The notes under the pieces: generated by a model
The model's input: the letters and a program-made list of their open reading frames with translations, nothing else
Databases searched by the model: none
What the model was told of the DNA's origin: nothing
Shown here: positions 20,613 to 30,325 of the stretch, piece after piece
Layout of the letters: the number at the start of each line of letters is the position of its first letter
Position numbering within the stretch: position 1 is the stretch's first letter
NCBI RefSeq assembly: GCF_002847345.1
Contig: NZ_LXFV01000025.1
Coordinates: 1-64,000, forward strand
From: Pectobacterium peruviense
Lineage (GTDB): Bacteria; Pseudomonadota; Gammaproteobacteria; Enterobacterales; Enterobacteriaceae
DNA length: 64,000 bases
Reading direction: 5' to 3'
Made by a program: the position numbers and the translations under genes

Positions 20613-20753
20613 GTAAAGCGTCCGCGCCAAGGACAAAAGCGTCAGGAACGCTTTTGAACGTCGCTTGCGACGGCCCTGAAAGGGCGAATCTCATGGATGA
20701 GATTCATATCCGCGCGGCTCGAGCTTACAGGGAGGTACTTGCAGCGTCTTTAC
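20613..20753. repeat. Hairpin-string repeat, copy at cysH-cysG gap
   Basis: Four hairpins follow one another. Stem 1 pairs AAAAGCGT (20635-20642) with 20648-20655 around a CAGGA loop. Stem 2 pairs CGTCGC (20659-20664) with 20667-20672. Stem 3 pairs GCCCT (20673-20677) with 20681-20685. Stem 4 pairs GAATCTCAT (20686-20694) with 20697-20705. GTAAAG (20613-20618) can close the whole with CTTTAC (20748-20753). The same stem order with compensatory base changes recurs at 48873-48960 and inside the large element at 60037-60370. It lies between two operons of one regulon. Confidence 0.7.
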
Positions 20754-20805
20754 GATCTACCCATTATCATCGCTCAACACACTTTGTGTATTATGGTTTT
20801 CTCTT

Positions 20806-21540
20806 TTACCCTTCGTGCAACCCGCACTCGCGCTTTAAGCCGAAGAAGCGGGTTTCTTCTTCGCTCATGCCCGGTTCCCATTTGCGGGTGGTATGCGTAT
20901 CGCCGACGGACAAATAGCCCTGATCCCACAGCGGATGGTAGCTCAGGCCGTTTTCTTTTAGATATTGATACACCGTCCGGTTATCCCAATCGATAATCGG
21001 CAGGAATTTAAAGACGCCGCGCTGAATCGCCAACACGGGCAATTCGCCCCGACTGCCGGACTGCTCACGGCGCAGGCCAGCAAACCAGGTTCCCGCACTT
21101 AGCTCGCTCAACGCCCGGTTCATCGGTTCGACTTTATTCAGCAGGTTGTAGCGCTCAATGCCTTCCACACCCTGCTCCCACAGCTTGCCGTAGCGCGCTT
21201 CTTGCCAAGCTGGAGACTCTGCGGCGCGATACACGTGCAGATTCAGCTTCAGTTGTTCCGTCAGTGCATCAATAAACTGATAGGTTTCAGGAAACAGATA
21301 GCCGGTATCCGTAAGGATGACCGGAATATCTGGCCGCTGTTGCGTCACCAGATGCAGCGATATCGCAGCCTGAATGCCGAAACTGGACGACAAAACAAAG
21401 TCGCCCGGCAGATTCTCCAGCGCCCAGCTCACTCTTTCCTGCGCAGACAGCTGTTCAAGCTGACCATTCACCGCAGCCAGCGCAGCCACCTGTTCCTCTT
21501 TCGGTAACGCGTTGAGCGCCTCGAGGTTAAATTCGGCCAT
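20806..21540 (-). CDS. cysH: Phosphoadenosine phosphosulfate reductase
   Basis: CysH reduces PAPS to sulfite and PAP with electrons from thioredoxin or glutaredoxin. The 244-residue protein ends in KRECGLHEG, which holds the catalytic cysteine of the PAPS-specific enzyme; the additional Cys pairs of APS reductases are absent. The [15 protein letters not shown] segment is the PP-loop-like nucleotide site. It is the last gene of cysJIH, starting 12 bp after cysI. Confidence 0.98.
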   Translation of the reverse strand: MAEFNLEALNALPKEEQVAALAAVNGQLEQLSAQERVSWALENLPGDFVLSSSFGIQAAISLHLVTQQRPDIPVILTDTGYLFPETYQFIDALTEQLKLNLHVYRAAESPAWQEARYGKLWEQGVEGIERYNLLNKVEPMNRALSELSAGTWFAGLRREQSGSRGELPVLAIQRGVFKFLPIIDWDNRTVYQYLKENGLSYHPLWDQGYLSVGDTHTTRKWEPGMSEEETRFFGLKRECGLHEG

Positions 21541-21552
21541 CAGGATCTCCTG

Positions 21553-23286
21553 TCAGTCATAAAAATCGCGAGCGGGATCCAGCACCGGTTTAATGATGTT
21601 GGTACGAATAACGAAATCGCCGAAGCCTTCATTCTGCTGACGATCTTGCGCCCACAGCCCGACAAGCCTGTCGATTTCGGCAAGGATCTCGGTTTCATTA
21701 ATGTTTTCGCGATACATACGAGGAATACGTGTTCCCTCGCGATTCCCGCCAAGGTGCACGTTATAGCGTCCCATCGCTTTGCCCACCAGACCGATTTCCG
21801 CCAGCATCGCACGGCCACAGCCATTCGGGCAGCCCGTAACGCGTAGAACGATGTGCTCATCGCCCACGCCGTGCTGCTGCATAATGCCTTCCACTTTCGT
21901 GACAAATTCCGGCAGGAAACGCTCGGCTTCTGCCATCGCCAGCGGACAGGTCGGGAACGATACGCAGGCCATCGAGTTTTTGCGCTGCTCGCTAACGCTG
22001 TCATCAATCAGACCATGTTCACGCGCCAGCGCATCGATCTTCGCTTTGCTACGTGCAGGAACACCCGCCACGATCAAATTCTGATTCGCCGTTAAGCGGA
22101 AATCCCCTTTATGGATCTTGGCGATTTCCGCCAGACCGGTTTTCAGCGGACGACCCGGATAATCCAGAATACGGCCGTTTTCGATAAACAGCGTCAGGTG
22201 CCATTTATTGTCGATGCCTTTTACCCAGCCGATGCGATCGCCACGTTCGGTGAATTCATACGGACGCACCGCTTCAAATTTCACACCGGAACGCGCTTCC
22301 ACTTCCTGCTTGAAGTTGTCTACACCCACACGCTCTAGCGTGTATTTGGTTTTGGCATTTTTACGGTTGGTACGGTTGCCCCAATCGCGCTGCGTGGTCA
22401 CTACCGCTTCGGCAATGGCCAGCGTATGCTCAATGGAAATATAGCCCAGCTCACTGGCAGTACGTGGGTAGGTTTCTTTGTCACCGTGCGCAATAGAAAG
22501 CCCACCGCCCACCAGCACGTTAAAGCCGACCAGACGGCCATTATCGGCGATCGCAATAAAATTGAGATCGTTCGCATGCAGATCTACATCATTCTGCGGC
22601 GGAACCACAACGGTGGTTTTGAACTTACGTGGCAGATACGTTGAACCCAGAATCGGCTCTTCATCCGTCGTCGCCACTTTTTCCTGATCCATCCAGATCT
22701 CGGCATAAGCACGCGTGCGCGGCAGCAGATGCTCAGAGATCGTCTTCGCCCACTCATACGCCTGCTGATGCAGTTCGGACTCTATTGGGTTAGACGTACA
22801 CAGCACGTTACGGTTCATGTCGTTCGCCGTCGCCAGCGCATCCAAACCAATGCTATTCAGCATCTGGTGTACCGGTTTCACGTTCGATTTGAGAATACCG
22901 TGATACTGGAATGTCTGACGGTTGGTGATGCGAATACTGCCATAAATCGTGTTTTCGCCCGCAAACTTGTCGATCCGTAACCACTGCTCCGGCGTCATCA
23001 CGCCACCGGGCAAACGGCAGCGCAGCAACATCGCATGGCGCGGTTCCAGCTTCTGCTCAGCACGCTCGGCGCGAATATCGCGGTCATCCTGCTGATACAT
23101 GCCGTGGAAACGGATCAGCAAAAAGTTATCGCCCTTAAAGCCGCCAGTCAGACCATCGTTCAGGTCTTCAGCAATTGTGCCGCGCAGAAAGTTACTTTCT
23201 GTTTTCATGCGCTCTGCATCAGTGAGTTTCCCTTCTACCACCAAGGGGCCAGGGTGTTTTTCACTGAAAACGTATTTTTCGCTCAT
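21553..23286 (-). CDS. cysI: Sulfite reductase hemoprotein beta-component
   Basis: CysI carries siroheme coupled to a [4Fe-4S] cluster and reduces sulfite to sulfide by six electrons delivered from CysJ. The cluster ligands are visible as CVSFPTC and CPNGC in the C-terminal half (Cys-x5-Cys and Cys-x3-Cys). At 577 residues it is slightly longer than the E. coli protein at the C-terminus. Its ATG shares one base with the cysJ stop (TAATG), indicating translational coupling. Confidence 0.98.
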   Translation of the reverse strand: MSEKYVFSEKHPGPLVVEGKLTDAERMKTESNFLRGTIAEDLNDGLTGGFKGDNFLLIRFHGMYQQDDRDIRAERAEQKLEPRHAMLLRCRLPGGVMTPEQWLRIDKFAGENTIYGSIRITNRQTFQYHGILKSNVKPVHQMLNSIGLDALATANDMNRNVLCTSNPIESELHQQAYEWAKTISEHLLPRTRAYAEIWMDQEKVATTDEEPILGSTYLPRKFKTTVVVPPQNDVDLHANDLNFIAIADNGRLVGFNVLVGGGLSIAHGDKETYPRTASELGYISIEHTLAIAEAVVTTQRDWGNRTNRKNAKTKYTLERVGVDNFKQEVEARSGVKFEAVRPYEFTERGDRIGWVKGIDNKWHLTLFIENGRILDYPGRPLKTGLAEIAKIHKGDFRLTANQNLIVAGVPARSKAKIDALAREHGLIDDSVSEQRKNSMACVSFPTCPLAMAEAERFLPEFVTKVEGIMQQHGVGDEHIVLRVTGCPNGCGRAMLAEIGLVGKAMGRYNVHLGGNREGTRIPRMYRENINETEILAEIDRLVGLWAQDRQQNEGFGDFVIRTNIIKPVLDPARDFYD

Positions 23287-25112
23287 TAGTACACATCTCG
23301 CTGATAACGGCGCTCAAGGCGCAGATCGCTTAAAAACTCATCGGCTTGTTCACTGTCCATGCCACCATGCTCAACTATCACATCCAGCAGTGCCTTTTCG
23401 ACGTCTTTCGCCATACGGTTAGCATCGCCACACACGTACAAGTGCGCACCGTCCTGGATCCAGCGCCAAACTTCCGCACCTTTCTCCCGCAGTTTGTCCT
23501 GTACATAGATTTTGTGTGCTTGATCGCGCGACCACGCGAGATCGATGTGCGTCAACAGCCCTTCTTTCACATAGCGCTGCCATTCAACCTGATACAGAAA
23601 GTCTTCCGTAAAGTGTGGGTTACCAAAGAATAGCCAGTTTTTCCCTTCTGCCCCATCGGCATCGCGCTGTTGCATAAAGGCGCGGAATGGCGCAATCCCG
23701 GTTCCGGGCCCAATCATAATGACCGGAGTTTCCGAATTAGCAGGTAGGCGGAAGTTATCGTTATGCTCGATAAAGACGCGGATTTCATCGTCTTCACTCA
23801 GCCTGTCAGCCAGATAGCTGGAAGCACCGCCTGCACGCTCGCGGCCTTCACATTCGTAGCGCACCACGCCAACGGTGATATGCACTTCGCTTTCGGCTTC
23901 CGCCTGCGAGGAAGCGATAGAATAAAGACGCGGCGTCAGCGGACGCAGCAGGCCAAGCAGCTGTTCCGCCGTCAGTTCTGCTGGCGCTTGTCGCACCATA
24001 TCAACCAGCGGTGTCCGCTGCGCAAACTGCTGAAGCGCAGGCTTATCGGCCAGCAGCGACAATAGAGTCTCATTGCGCGACAGCGCCGCATATTTCTCGA
24101 CGATCGGCGCGGTATTTTGCGTCAGCTCAAAGTGGCTTTTCAGCGCCTGCGACAGTGGCAGCGTATTGCCGTCAACGCTGACGGATTCATCGCCTTTCAG
24201 CCACAGCAGTTCCAGCAACTCCTGCACCAGAGCAGGATCGTTATCAAACCAGACACCCAGCGCATCACCCGGCTGATAACGTAAGCCGGAATCCCCCAGA
24301 TCGATCTCGATATGGCGCACGTCTTTTTCTGAACCACGTCCGGTTACTTTCTGATTCACCGCAAACGTGGCCTGCAGCGGCGAGGATTTGCCGTACGGGC
24401 TGCTGGTAATTTCATCCAGTGCGCCCTGAGCAGCAAGCTGAGCCACCGCATTGCCCTGAACCGGCACTCGCGCTAGCAAAATATCAACCAACTGACGCCG
24501 CCATTGTTCGGCAAGCGCCTTATAATCCACATCAGCATCGACACGATCCAACAAGCGTTCCGCGCCTAACTCCGCCAGACGGCCATCGAAATCCTTACCC
24601 GCCTTGCTGAAGAATTCATAAGAAGTATCACCCAAACCAAACACGGCAAACGCAGTGTCTTTCAGTTCCGGCGCTTTTTTGGAAAGCAGGAACTTATGCA
24701 GCGCGACCGCCTCTTCCGGCGGCTCCCCTTCACCCTGTGTGGACGCCACGATCAGCAGCAGCTTTTCCTGCCCGATTTGCTTGAACTTATAATCACCCGC
24801 ATTGACCAAATTCACGGACAGCTTGGCCGCCAGCAGGTCGTCACGTAATTGTTCCGCGACCCGACGCGCGTTGCCAGTCTGCGAGGCAGAGATCAGCGTG
24901 ATGGTTTGTACTGGCACCGTTACTGCAGAAGCAGTGGCCGCGGCGATCGTTGCACCAGGCTGCACGTTTCCAGGCTGTTGTACCAGCCCCCAGAAATAGC
25001 CGGATAGCCAGGCCAGCTGCGTCGATGAAAAATCACCGGTTGCCGCCTGTAAACGCGTTAATTGCTCCGCGCTCAGCGGAAGCAACGAAGTGGGGGAAAC
25101 CGGAGTAGTCAT
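23286..25112 (-). CDS. cysJ: Sulfite reductase flavoprotein alpha-component
   Basis: CysJ passes electrons from NADPH through FAD and FMN to CysI. The 608-residue protein has an N-terminal region, a flavodoxin-like FMN domain ([29 protein letters not shown] and [11 protein letters not shown]), an FAD domain with RLYSIASSQ, and an NADPH domain with [14 protein letters not shown] and the C-terminal [11 protein letters not shown]. It is first in the operon, with the putative CysB region upstream. Confidence 0.98.
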   Translation of the reverse strand: MTTPVSPTSLLPLSAEQLTRLQAATGDFSSTQLAWLSGYFWGLVQQPGNVQPGATIAAATASAVTVPVQTITLISASQTGNARRVAEQLRDDLLAAKLSVNLVNAGDYKFKQIGQEKLLLIVASTQGEGEPPEEAVALHKFLLSKKAPELKDTAFAVFGLGDTSYEFFSKAGKDFDGRLAELGAERLLDRVDADVDYKALAEQWRRQLVDILLARVPVQGNAVAQLAAQGALDEITSSPYGKSSPLQATFAVNQKVTGRGSEKDVRHIEIDLGDSGLRYQPGDALGVWFDNDPALVQELLELLWLKGDESVSVDGNTLPLSQALKSHFELTQNTAPIVEKYAALSRNETLLSLLADKPALQQFAQRTPLVDMVRQAPAELTAEQLLGLLRPLTPRLYSIASSQAEAESEVHITVGVVRYECEGRERAGGASSYLADRLSEDDEIRVFIEHNDNFRLPANSETPVIMIGPGTGIAPFRAFMQQRDADGAEGKNWLFFGNPHFTEDFLYQVEWQRYVKEGLLTHIDLAWSRDQAHKIYVQDKLREKGAEVWRWIQDGAHLYVCGDANRMAKDVEKALLDVIVEHGGMDSEQADEFLSDLRLERRYQRDVY

Positions 25113-25204
25113 TGTGATTTCTGTTTCCTTGTGCCTGTGCAGTTAGCCAACGGCGCTAATACAAAAACATGCAATAAAAAGATGGATGGAGGATAAGGGT
25201 AACG

Positions 25205-25290
25205 ATCTGCATCTTAACAATTAAAGAAATGATGGAAATATTAAATAACCAAAATGACTAAATGGTTTTTCTGATAGTCCTTACTGCTTA
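25205..25290 (-). promoter_or_regulatory. Likely CysB-activated cysJIH promoter
   Basis: On the minus strand a -10-like TAAGAT (complement of 25211-25216) has only a weak -35 (ATTTCC) 17 bp upstream, as expected for an activator-dependent promoter. Upstream lies AT-rich DNA with repeated TTATTT and TTTCC blocks resembling CysB sites in front of E. coli cysJIH. This assignment depends mainly on context. Confidence 0.45.
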
Positions 25291-25353
25291 AAGTGTTATA
25301 GCTGATGGGGTGCGCGTTTCATGGCGATATGGGCAGGAAATCATGAGGAAAGA

Positions 25354-25372
25354 GGGGCTGCCGCGCAGCCCC
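25354..25372 (-). terminator. Hairpin after the PilZ/HD-GYP gene
   Basis: A perfect 7-bp stem, GGGGCTG with CAGCCCC, around a 5-nt loop is followed on the minus strand by TCTTTCCTC. It lies 18 bp beyond the stop codon of the minus-strand gene ending at 25391 and also separates it from the cysJ promoter. Confidence 0.6.
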
Positions 25373-25390
25373 ATACAAACAGGATGTGGG

Positions 25391-27115
25391 CTAAATTTTT
25401 AGGACTTTCATGCCGAAATCGTCAGGATGAACGATATTTTCGAGCTTCCCGACCTGCAATAAGTCGCCATTAGAAACGACACTGCTGATATTGGTATCAG
25501 GAAAGCGGAGGTTCTTGATGAGATGCACTACGATAGGCTTACCCTTTTTATCAATATCCATCACCCACCCAAGAAAGCCTCCCGAGTATTTCGCCAGACT
25601 CCCTATTGGGTAAAGGCCGTAAATTTGCACGTACCTGACCAGAATAGCCTTATCATAGGCACCGTTCGCCTCATAGATTTTACGGTAAGCAGCCAATGGC
25701 GTACGGGGAGAAATGCCATTGCGCGTATGCCTTAGCTTATTAATCGCCTTAATCACAGAGACTAATCGGACTAACTCCGATAGTTGATCCACCTGTTTGC
25801 CGTGCGGATAGCCGCTGCCGTCCAAACGCTCGTTAGCATTCTCAATCACATCGCGACACGTGGGAGTTATTACCCAGCCTAGCTCACGTAATTTCGCGCA
25901 TAGCACGCCGACATGGCCGCTAAGGATCGCTTTCTGCGCCGGGTTCATATTCACTTTCAGCGACGGAAGACGGGCGTTTACCAGTAGCGGCTTGCCCATC
26001 GTATGGAGTAATGCGCCTAACACCGCCTCACGCACCTGAGGATTATGCGGATCGGAAATTAACAGCATGTCGGCCAGCTTCCCCGCGACCTGAACAGCAT
26101 GCCTGACCCAATCTGCTTCATCGCGCAGGAAAGACAGCGCATACAGAAAGGCTTTTCTCTCTTTTTTGACCATATAGAGCAGGGTGTCGACGCAGTCGTA
26201 AAAGATATCAATAGGCAATTGATTGCGAGTTTTCATGTACATCAGCCCAATCTGAAGCCGGTGAGCAACCTCCATCACTCCTCGTTCCATCGGCGTCTGG
26301 CGAGTACGCTTCTCTCGCTCCTGACTTTCTCGCAGCAATAGACTTTTCTCCTTGGTGCCCGGAATGAATAGCGGGGACGAATACACCATGCTGCCAGTAA
26401 CGCCAGTTCGATATGCCGCTTCTCTTTCCGACTCATTCGTGTAATGAAGCAAGGCTTCCGACTGGGATGAAGACAAATTGATAAATTGAATACCAACGGC
26501 GGCATAGCCATTATTCCCAAATGGCCGTATATGGCGAATTTTCCCCTCGGCATAAAAACTTTCTCCGTTAGGGAATTCAAGCGTGATTCCGGGAATATCT
26601 TGACCGACTTCAATCGCAATACTCTCAACCAGATCGATTTCGACCAGACATCCACCGGTTGATAAATTACGCAGCGTTCCGGGTACGTTAAGTGTATGCA
26701 TATACACTTCAATACGAGCACGGGCCTGCATGCCAAGAATAAAAGGAATACGAATCGCACCTCTGTTTTCCATGACGAAAACAGACTCAGGCAAACGGCA
26801 CTCCAGCCGATAAAACATACTGTCCATCTTGAATAATTGTGTGGGAATATTACAAAGACTGTAGGTTTCGCGTTCGATGCTCTCCGTACCTTTGAGTGCT
26901 TCCAGATCAAAATTCAAACCACCATCTGCAAGATATCTGTCGATATCCGAGCCAGAATATTCCACATCCAACACGATTCGGCTTTTATCCAGATTCAGTT
27001 CCGCAACGTCTGCCTTCAATGCATATAGCATATCTTTAGCATAGATAGACATAACATAGGTATGTTGCAGCAATGTGCTAATCACTTTAGCGGGAGGGGG
27101 AGAAAATTTTTCCAC
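25391..27115 (-). CDS. PilZ domain protein with degenerate HD-GYP domain
   Basis: This 574-residue protein combines two cyclic-di-GMP domains. I chose GTG 27115 because AGGTGG sits 8 bp upstream; a GTG at 27127 lies inside that ribosome site. After a YcgR-like N-terminal region, the PilZ motif is intact: R118-x3-R122 then N150-x-S-x2-G155. The C-terminal half is HD-GYP-like (H339, H401, DGSGYP at 432-437), but the HD pair reads H371-T372 and the usual HH before the GYP loop reads AN (ENANER, 425-430). Key metal ligands are therefore missing. I infer a c-di-GMP-binding effector without phosphodiesterase activity. It lies next to an EAL gene. Confidence 0.82.
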   Translation of the reverse strand: MEKFSPPPAKVISTLLQHTYVMSIYAKDMLYALKADVAELNLDKSRIVLDVEYSGSDIDRYLADGGLNFDLEALKGTESIERETYSLCNIPTQLFKMDSMFYRLECRLPESVFVMENRGAIRIPFILGMQARARIEVYMHTLNVPGTLRNLSTGGCLVEIDLVESIAIEVGQDIPGITLEFPNGESFYAEGKIRHIRPFGNNGYAAVGIQFINLSSSQSEALLHYTNESEREAAYRTGVTGSMVYSSPLFIPGTKEKSLLLRESQEREKRTRQTPMERGVMEVAHRLQIGLMYMKTRNQLPIDIFYDCVDTLLYMVKKERKAFLYALSFLRDEADWVRHAVQVAGKLADMLLISDPHNPQVREAVLGALLHTMGKPLLVNARLPSLKVNMNPAQKAILSGHVGVLCAKLRELGWVITPTCRDVIENANERLDGSGYPHGKQVDQLSELVRLVSVIKAINKLRHTRNGISPRTPLAAYRKIYEANGAYDKAILVRYVQIYGLYPIGSLAKYSGGFLGWVMDIDKKGKPIVVHLIKNLRFPDTNISSVVSNGDLLQVGKLENIVHPDDFGMKVLKI

Positions 27116-27641
27116 TATAAGATCCACCTATTAATGCGATGGTGATATATCAAAAATCCCAAAAAGGACTTCTCTCTTTTTAATAAAAACAAATTCTTTC
27201 GTGGGATTTAATGATTTAGAAAAATGCCGACCTTTACTGGGTAAACGTCAAGCAGGCTCAATTTCTTATTTTTTCTCATCCCAATATCATTACGAAACGA
27301 CGATCTCATCGTTGTTTATCATCCTAACAAGGATGCCTAGAAGGCACAACGACCACACACCCTCACAAAATAGACTTAAATTTAAACAAAAAGAAGATTA
27401 AATCTAAAAAAACAAAAATAACAAACATTAAAAACCACAAAAATATCAATTTAAGATACAAAAAACCAATACATACATAGATTTAAACGATCGTTATTTT
27501 TTAATCAATAGCCAATGACTATCAAATGAGAATTATTGATCATTTAAAACAATTTCCAAACATTCCAAATTACTGTGTAGAATCCAGACGAGCAATGTTA
27601 TGGAATTGCTATTTCTATGGAGAGGGTGAGTAATCAGTAAA
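27116..27641. other. AT-rich gap between divergent c-di-GMP genes
   Basis: A 526-bp stretch, markedly AT-rich from about 27380 to 27560, separates the divergent PilZ/HD-GYP and EAL genes. A weak Fur-like palindrome (about 12 of 19 positions) can be drawn near 27522-27541, but I do not rely on it. A 66-codon opening at 27201-27401 has no coding character. The region must carry the promoters of both genes. Confidence 0.5.
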
Positions 27642-28382
27642 ATGAATACAACAACATTGAATATCGATGGGAAAATTTTTAGGCTGACAGCAGAGTTTCA
27701 GCCTATTATCCATCTCCCTCAAAATAAAATATTTCGCTATGAAGCCCTTGCCAGGTTTTATAACTCAGAAGGCGTGTTGGCATCGACCCAGCAGACAATA
27801 GATCAAATTGAGAAATGTCGAGCCATCGATGAAGTGACAGATTTTATGTTTGATGTTGTCTGTCAGGTAATAAAAAATAAAAGTAGCATGACAATATCAT
27901 TCAATTTGTCACACTTACTTTTTAATAATATGCCCTATTTGGAAAGATTGTATCAAAAATGCGTAATACATAAGGTCAGTCCACAAAATATAGAAATAGA
28001 GATCAGTGAAAAAACGACCCGACAACAGTTAATTGATGGAATTCCGTTTTTAAACCAAGCAAAGAAATATGGTTTTATGATTTCATTAGATGATTTTGGT
28101 GCAGGAAACCTACAGATAGACAGCTTAAGTTTGTTTAACTTTGATACAATAAAAATCGATCGTTCCATTATAGATGGTATAGGTAAAGAAGAGACAAAAT
28201 CACAAAAACTAAAAGTCTTATTGAATAAACTTATCCCTCTTGGCGTAAATATTATCTGTGAAGGCGTTGAAAAAGCCACCGATTTGAATCGGTTAAATAA
28301 ATACCATCCGATTGGTATTCAAGGATACATTTTCTATCGCCCATTAACGTTCAGCCAATTAAGGCTGCTGGAAGGTTTTTAG
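27642..28382 (+). CDS. Stand-alone EAL-domain c-di-GMP phosphodiesterase
   Basis: The 246-residue cytoplasmic protein is a single EAL domain with no sensor or membrane part. The catalytic set is complete: EAL at 34-36, N88, E120, D150-D151 in DDFGAG, K171, E207 and E210 in CEGVE, and Q227. It should therefore hydrolyse cyclic-di-GMP to pGpG. Its DNA is visibly richer in A and T than the neighbouring backbone genes, which suggests acquisition from elsewhere. It is divergent from the PilZ/HD-GYP gene, so a local c-di-GMP circuit is possible. Confidence 0.85.
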   Translation: MNTTTLNIDGKIFRLTAEFQPIIHLPQNKIFRYEALARFYNSEGVLASTQQTIDQIEKCRAIDEVTDFMFDVVCQVIKNKSSMTISFNLSHLLFNNMPYLERLYQKCVIHKVSPQNIEIEISEKTTRQQLIDGIPFLNQAKKYGFMISLDDFGAGNLQIDSLSLFNFDTIKIDRSIIDGIGKEETKSQKLKVLLNKLIPLGVNIICEGVEKATDLNRLNKYHPIGIQGYIFYRPLTFSQLRLLEGF

Positions 28383-28593
28383 CTGGCATCGCAACGTCTA
28401 CCGCCCCGTTCTCCACAGGTTAGCGCGTCATAAGCAGTCAGCAAAAGTCATTCCCACGGTAAATTCCCCACCAACAGTGCCTTAGACGATCGACATTAGC
28501 GAACAGGCTCACATTTCTGGCGTTCACCCCAGGAATTTATCCTTTGCGATAGCACATCAATGCGATACTCACGCCAGTAGCAACGGGAGAAGA

Positions 28594-30276
28594 ATGATGT
28601 GGCAACGACGCGCACTGGAACTCAATACGCAGGATATTTGGCACTGGCAACAGGTCATTTCGGTCGTCGATTACGCCCGTGAACACGGCTTCAATACGCT
28701 GGTTCTGGGTGCGGCAGATTTACTGGATAAACTGGTAACTCCAGAAGCCTACAACAACGCGCGCTTTGACGATCGCATCAGCAGCCAGCAGCGTTCCCGC
28801 TGCGTTTATCTGAATCAGGTTGCAGCGCACTGCCGTGAACAGGGTCTGACGCTGTATCTGCAATGTAAAGAGCTGTCGTTTCCCACGGATCTACTGCTTC
28901 ATCACCCAGAATTACTCGACGACAAACAGAGTCTCCGCATGGATACCGATTTTTGGTGCGACTATCTTGCCGCCAAAGTCGAGCTACTGATGCAGCAAAT
29001 CCCACGGCTGAGTGGCCTGCTGCTGGCGATATCCAACAGCGACAGTCTGCTGCGCTTTTCTGCCCCTTCCGGCGATGAGATCAACGGCGTCGTTCCCGTT
29101 ACCACGCACTGGCCGACCAACGCCGCCAGCGAGCAGATCTATCACCGGTTATTCTCCGCCGTCGCCCGCGTGATGCATTATCACCAGCGCCATCTGGTGT
29201 TGCGCGCGTTTCCCGCCAGCCACCAGGATATCGGTAATGTTCTGAACGCTATTCGCACGCTACCGGAATCCGTCTCCGTCGCCATCAAAGTCACGCCCGA
29301 ACGCTTCTGGCCTGAATTTCCCAATAATCCGGCACTGCTGGATATTAACGGGCGTGAAGTCTGGGTCGAGCTGGATCTGGCTGGCGAAGAGGTCGGCTGG
29401 GGCAATCTGCCCTTCCTGCGCTACACCGAGGTACAAGGGCGGTTGCTGTGGTGTCGAGAGAAAAACCCCGCGATTGTCAGCGCGCTGTGCCGTATCAGCT
29501 GGGAAGGCGTAGATAACCACAGCGTGATCGGCACGCTAAGCGAATTCACACTGTTCGCCTGTTCCCGGTTACTCACGAACCAGACTGCATCGACAAACGA
29601 AAGTACGCTGTTTGCACAGTGGTTAATGGCACGCTATCAGTGGCAGCCGGACGATAGCGTATTGCACACGATGCAGGCCTTGCTTGATCAGGCGCATCAG
29701 GCCATTTCTCTGTCGCTCTATACGCGTCACCACGTTTTTCATCGACACAGCCTGCTGCCAACCAGCTTTGGTCAGGCAATCTGGAGTCTGTACGGTCAGC
29801 TCAACCGTAACCACTGGTTACCGGGTTCCGGTCAGGATATTACCTTCGACCCGCAGCATGCAGAGCTGGCATCACAGAACCTCTATCACATCGCTAAAGA
29901 GAAAGATGCCGCATGGCAGTTGGCGGAACAGTGCCAACAGGCCGCACTGCAATTCTCCCGTGAACACACAATGCCGGAAGCGCTCAGGCAGCGCTGGCAA
30001 CAGGAATGGCGTGGTCTAACCCTGTATTGCCGCGCGTTTGTTCATGCGCAGAAAGCCTTCTTTACGTTGCACTACTGCAAACAGGTGGAGAACAACTGGA
30101 CGCTGCGTGAAATCGCCAAAACCAATATTCAGGCGTTATACGGCATTGGGCATGAGATGGAGGATTTCTGTTTGCAACACCGGGATTACCCGGTGAGCCT
30201 GCATGTGATGTTTGATGCCGGGCGTCCACGCGCGTTAGCCGATAGCCTGCAACAGCAGTTGGCTGAACTCGCGTAA
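28594..30276 (+). CDS. Large uncharacterised protein, glycosidase-like
   Basis: I do not recognise this 560-residue protein with certainty. It has no signal peptide or membrane helix, so it is cytoplasmic. The N-terminal two thirds has alternating strands and helices, for example VVDYAREHGFNTLVLGAADLL and NQVAAHCREQGLTLYLQCKEL, as in the TIM barrels of alpha-glucuronidase-like glycosidases; the C-terminal third is helical and rich in His, Gln and Trp. It converges on a sugar-binding protein gene and is close to a GH28 gene, so a role in breaking down an imported plant cell-wall oligosaccharide is a reasonable inference. GGGAG precedes ATG 28594. Confidence 0.6.
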   Translation: MMWQRRALELNTQDIWHWQQVISVVDYAREHGFNTLVLGAADLLDKLVTPEAYNNARFDDRISSQQRSRCVYLNQVAAHCREQGLTLYLQCKELSFPTDLLLHHPELLDDKQSLRMDTDFWCDYLAAKVELLMQQIPRLSGLLLAISNSDSLLRFSAPSGDEINGVVPVTTHWPTNAASEQIYHRLFSAVARVMHYHQRHLVLRAFPASHQDIGNVLNAIRTLPESVSVAIKVTPERFWPEFPNNPALLDINGREVWVELDLAGEEVGWGNLPFLRYTEVQGRLLWCREKNPAIVSALCRISWEGVDNHSVIGTLSEFTLFACSRLLTNQTASTNESTLFAQWLMARYQWQPDDSVLHTMQALLDQAHQAISLSLYTRHHVFHRHSLLPTSFGQAIWSLYGQLNRNHWLPGSGQDITFDPQHAELASQNLYHIAKEKDAAWQLAEQCQQAALQFSREHTMPEALRQRWQQEWRGLTLYCRAFVHAQKAFFTLHYCKQVENNWTLREIAKTNIQALYGIGHEMEDFCLQHRDYPVSLHVMFDAGRPRALADSLQQQLAELA

Positions 30277-30325
30277 CGCACCGGCAGTCCCTACCCATCA
30301 ATAACTATCTTAATAACTAACAGCC

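Noticed and set aside
26275-26910. Minus-strand opening of 211 codons inside the PilZ/HD-GYP gene
   Set aside because: It is an alternative frame of that gene; the PilZ motif and GYP loop lie in the longer frame.
27201-27401. 66-codon opening in the AT-rich gap
   Set aside because: No ribosome site, atypical composition and no similarity that I recognise.
27522-27541. Fur box before the EAL gene
   Set aside because: Match is only about 12 of 19 positions and no iron gene is involved.
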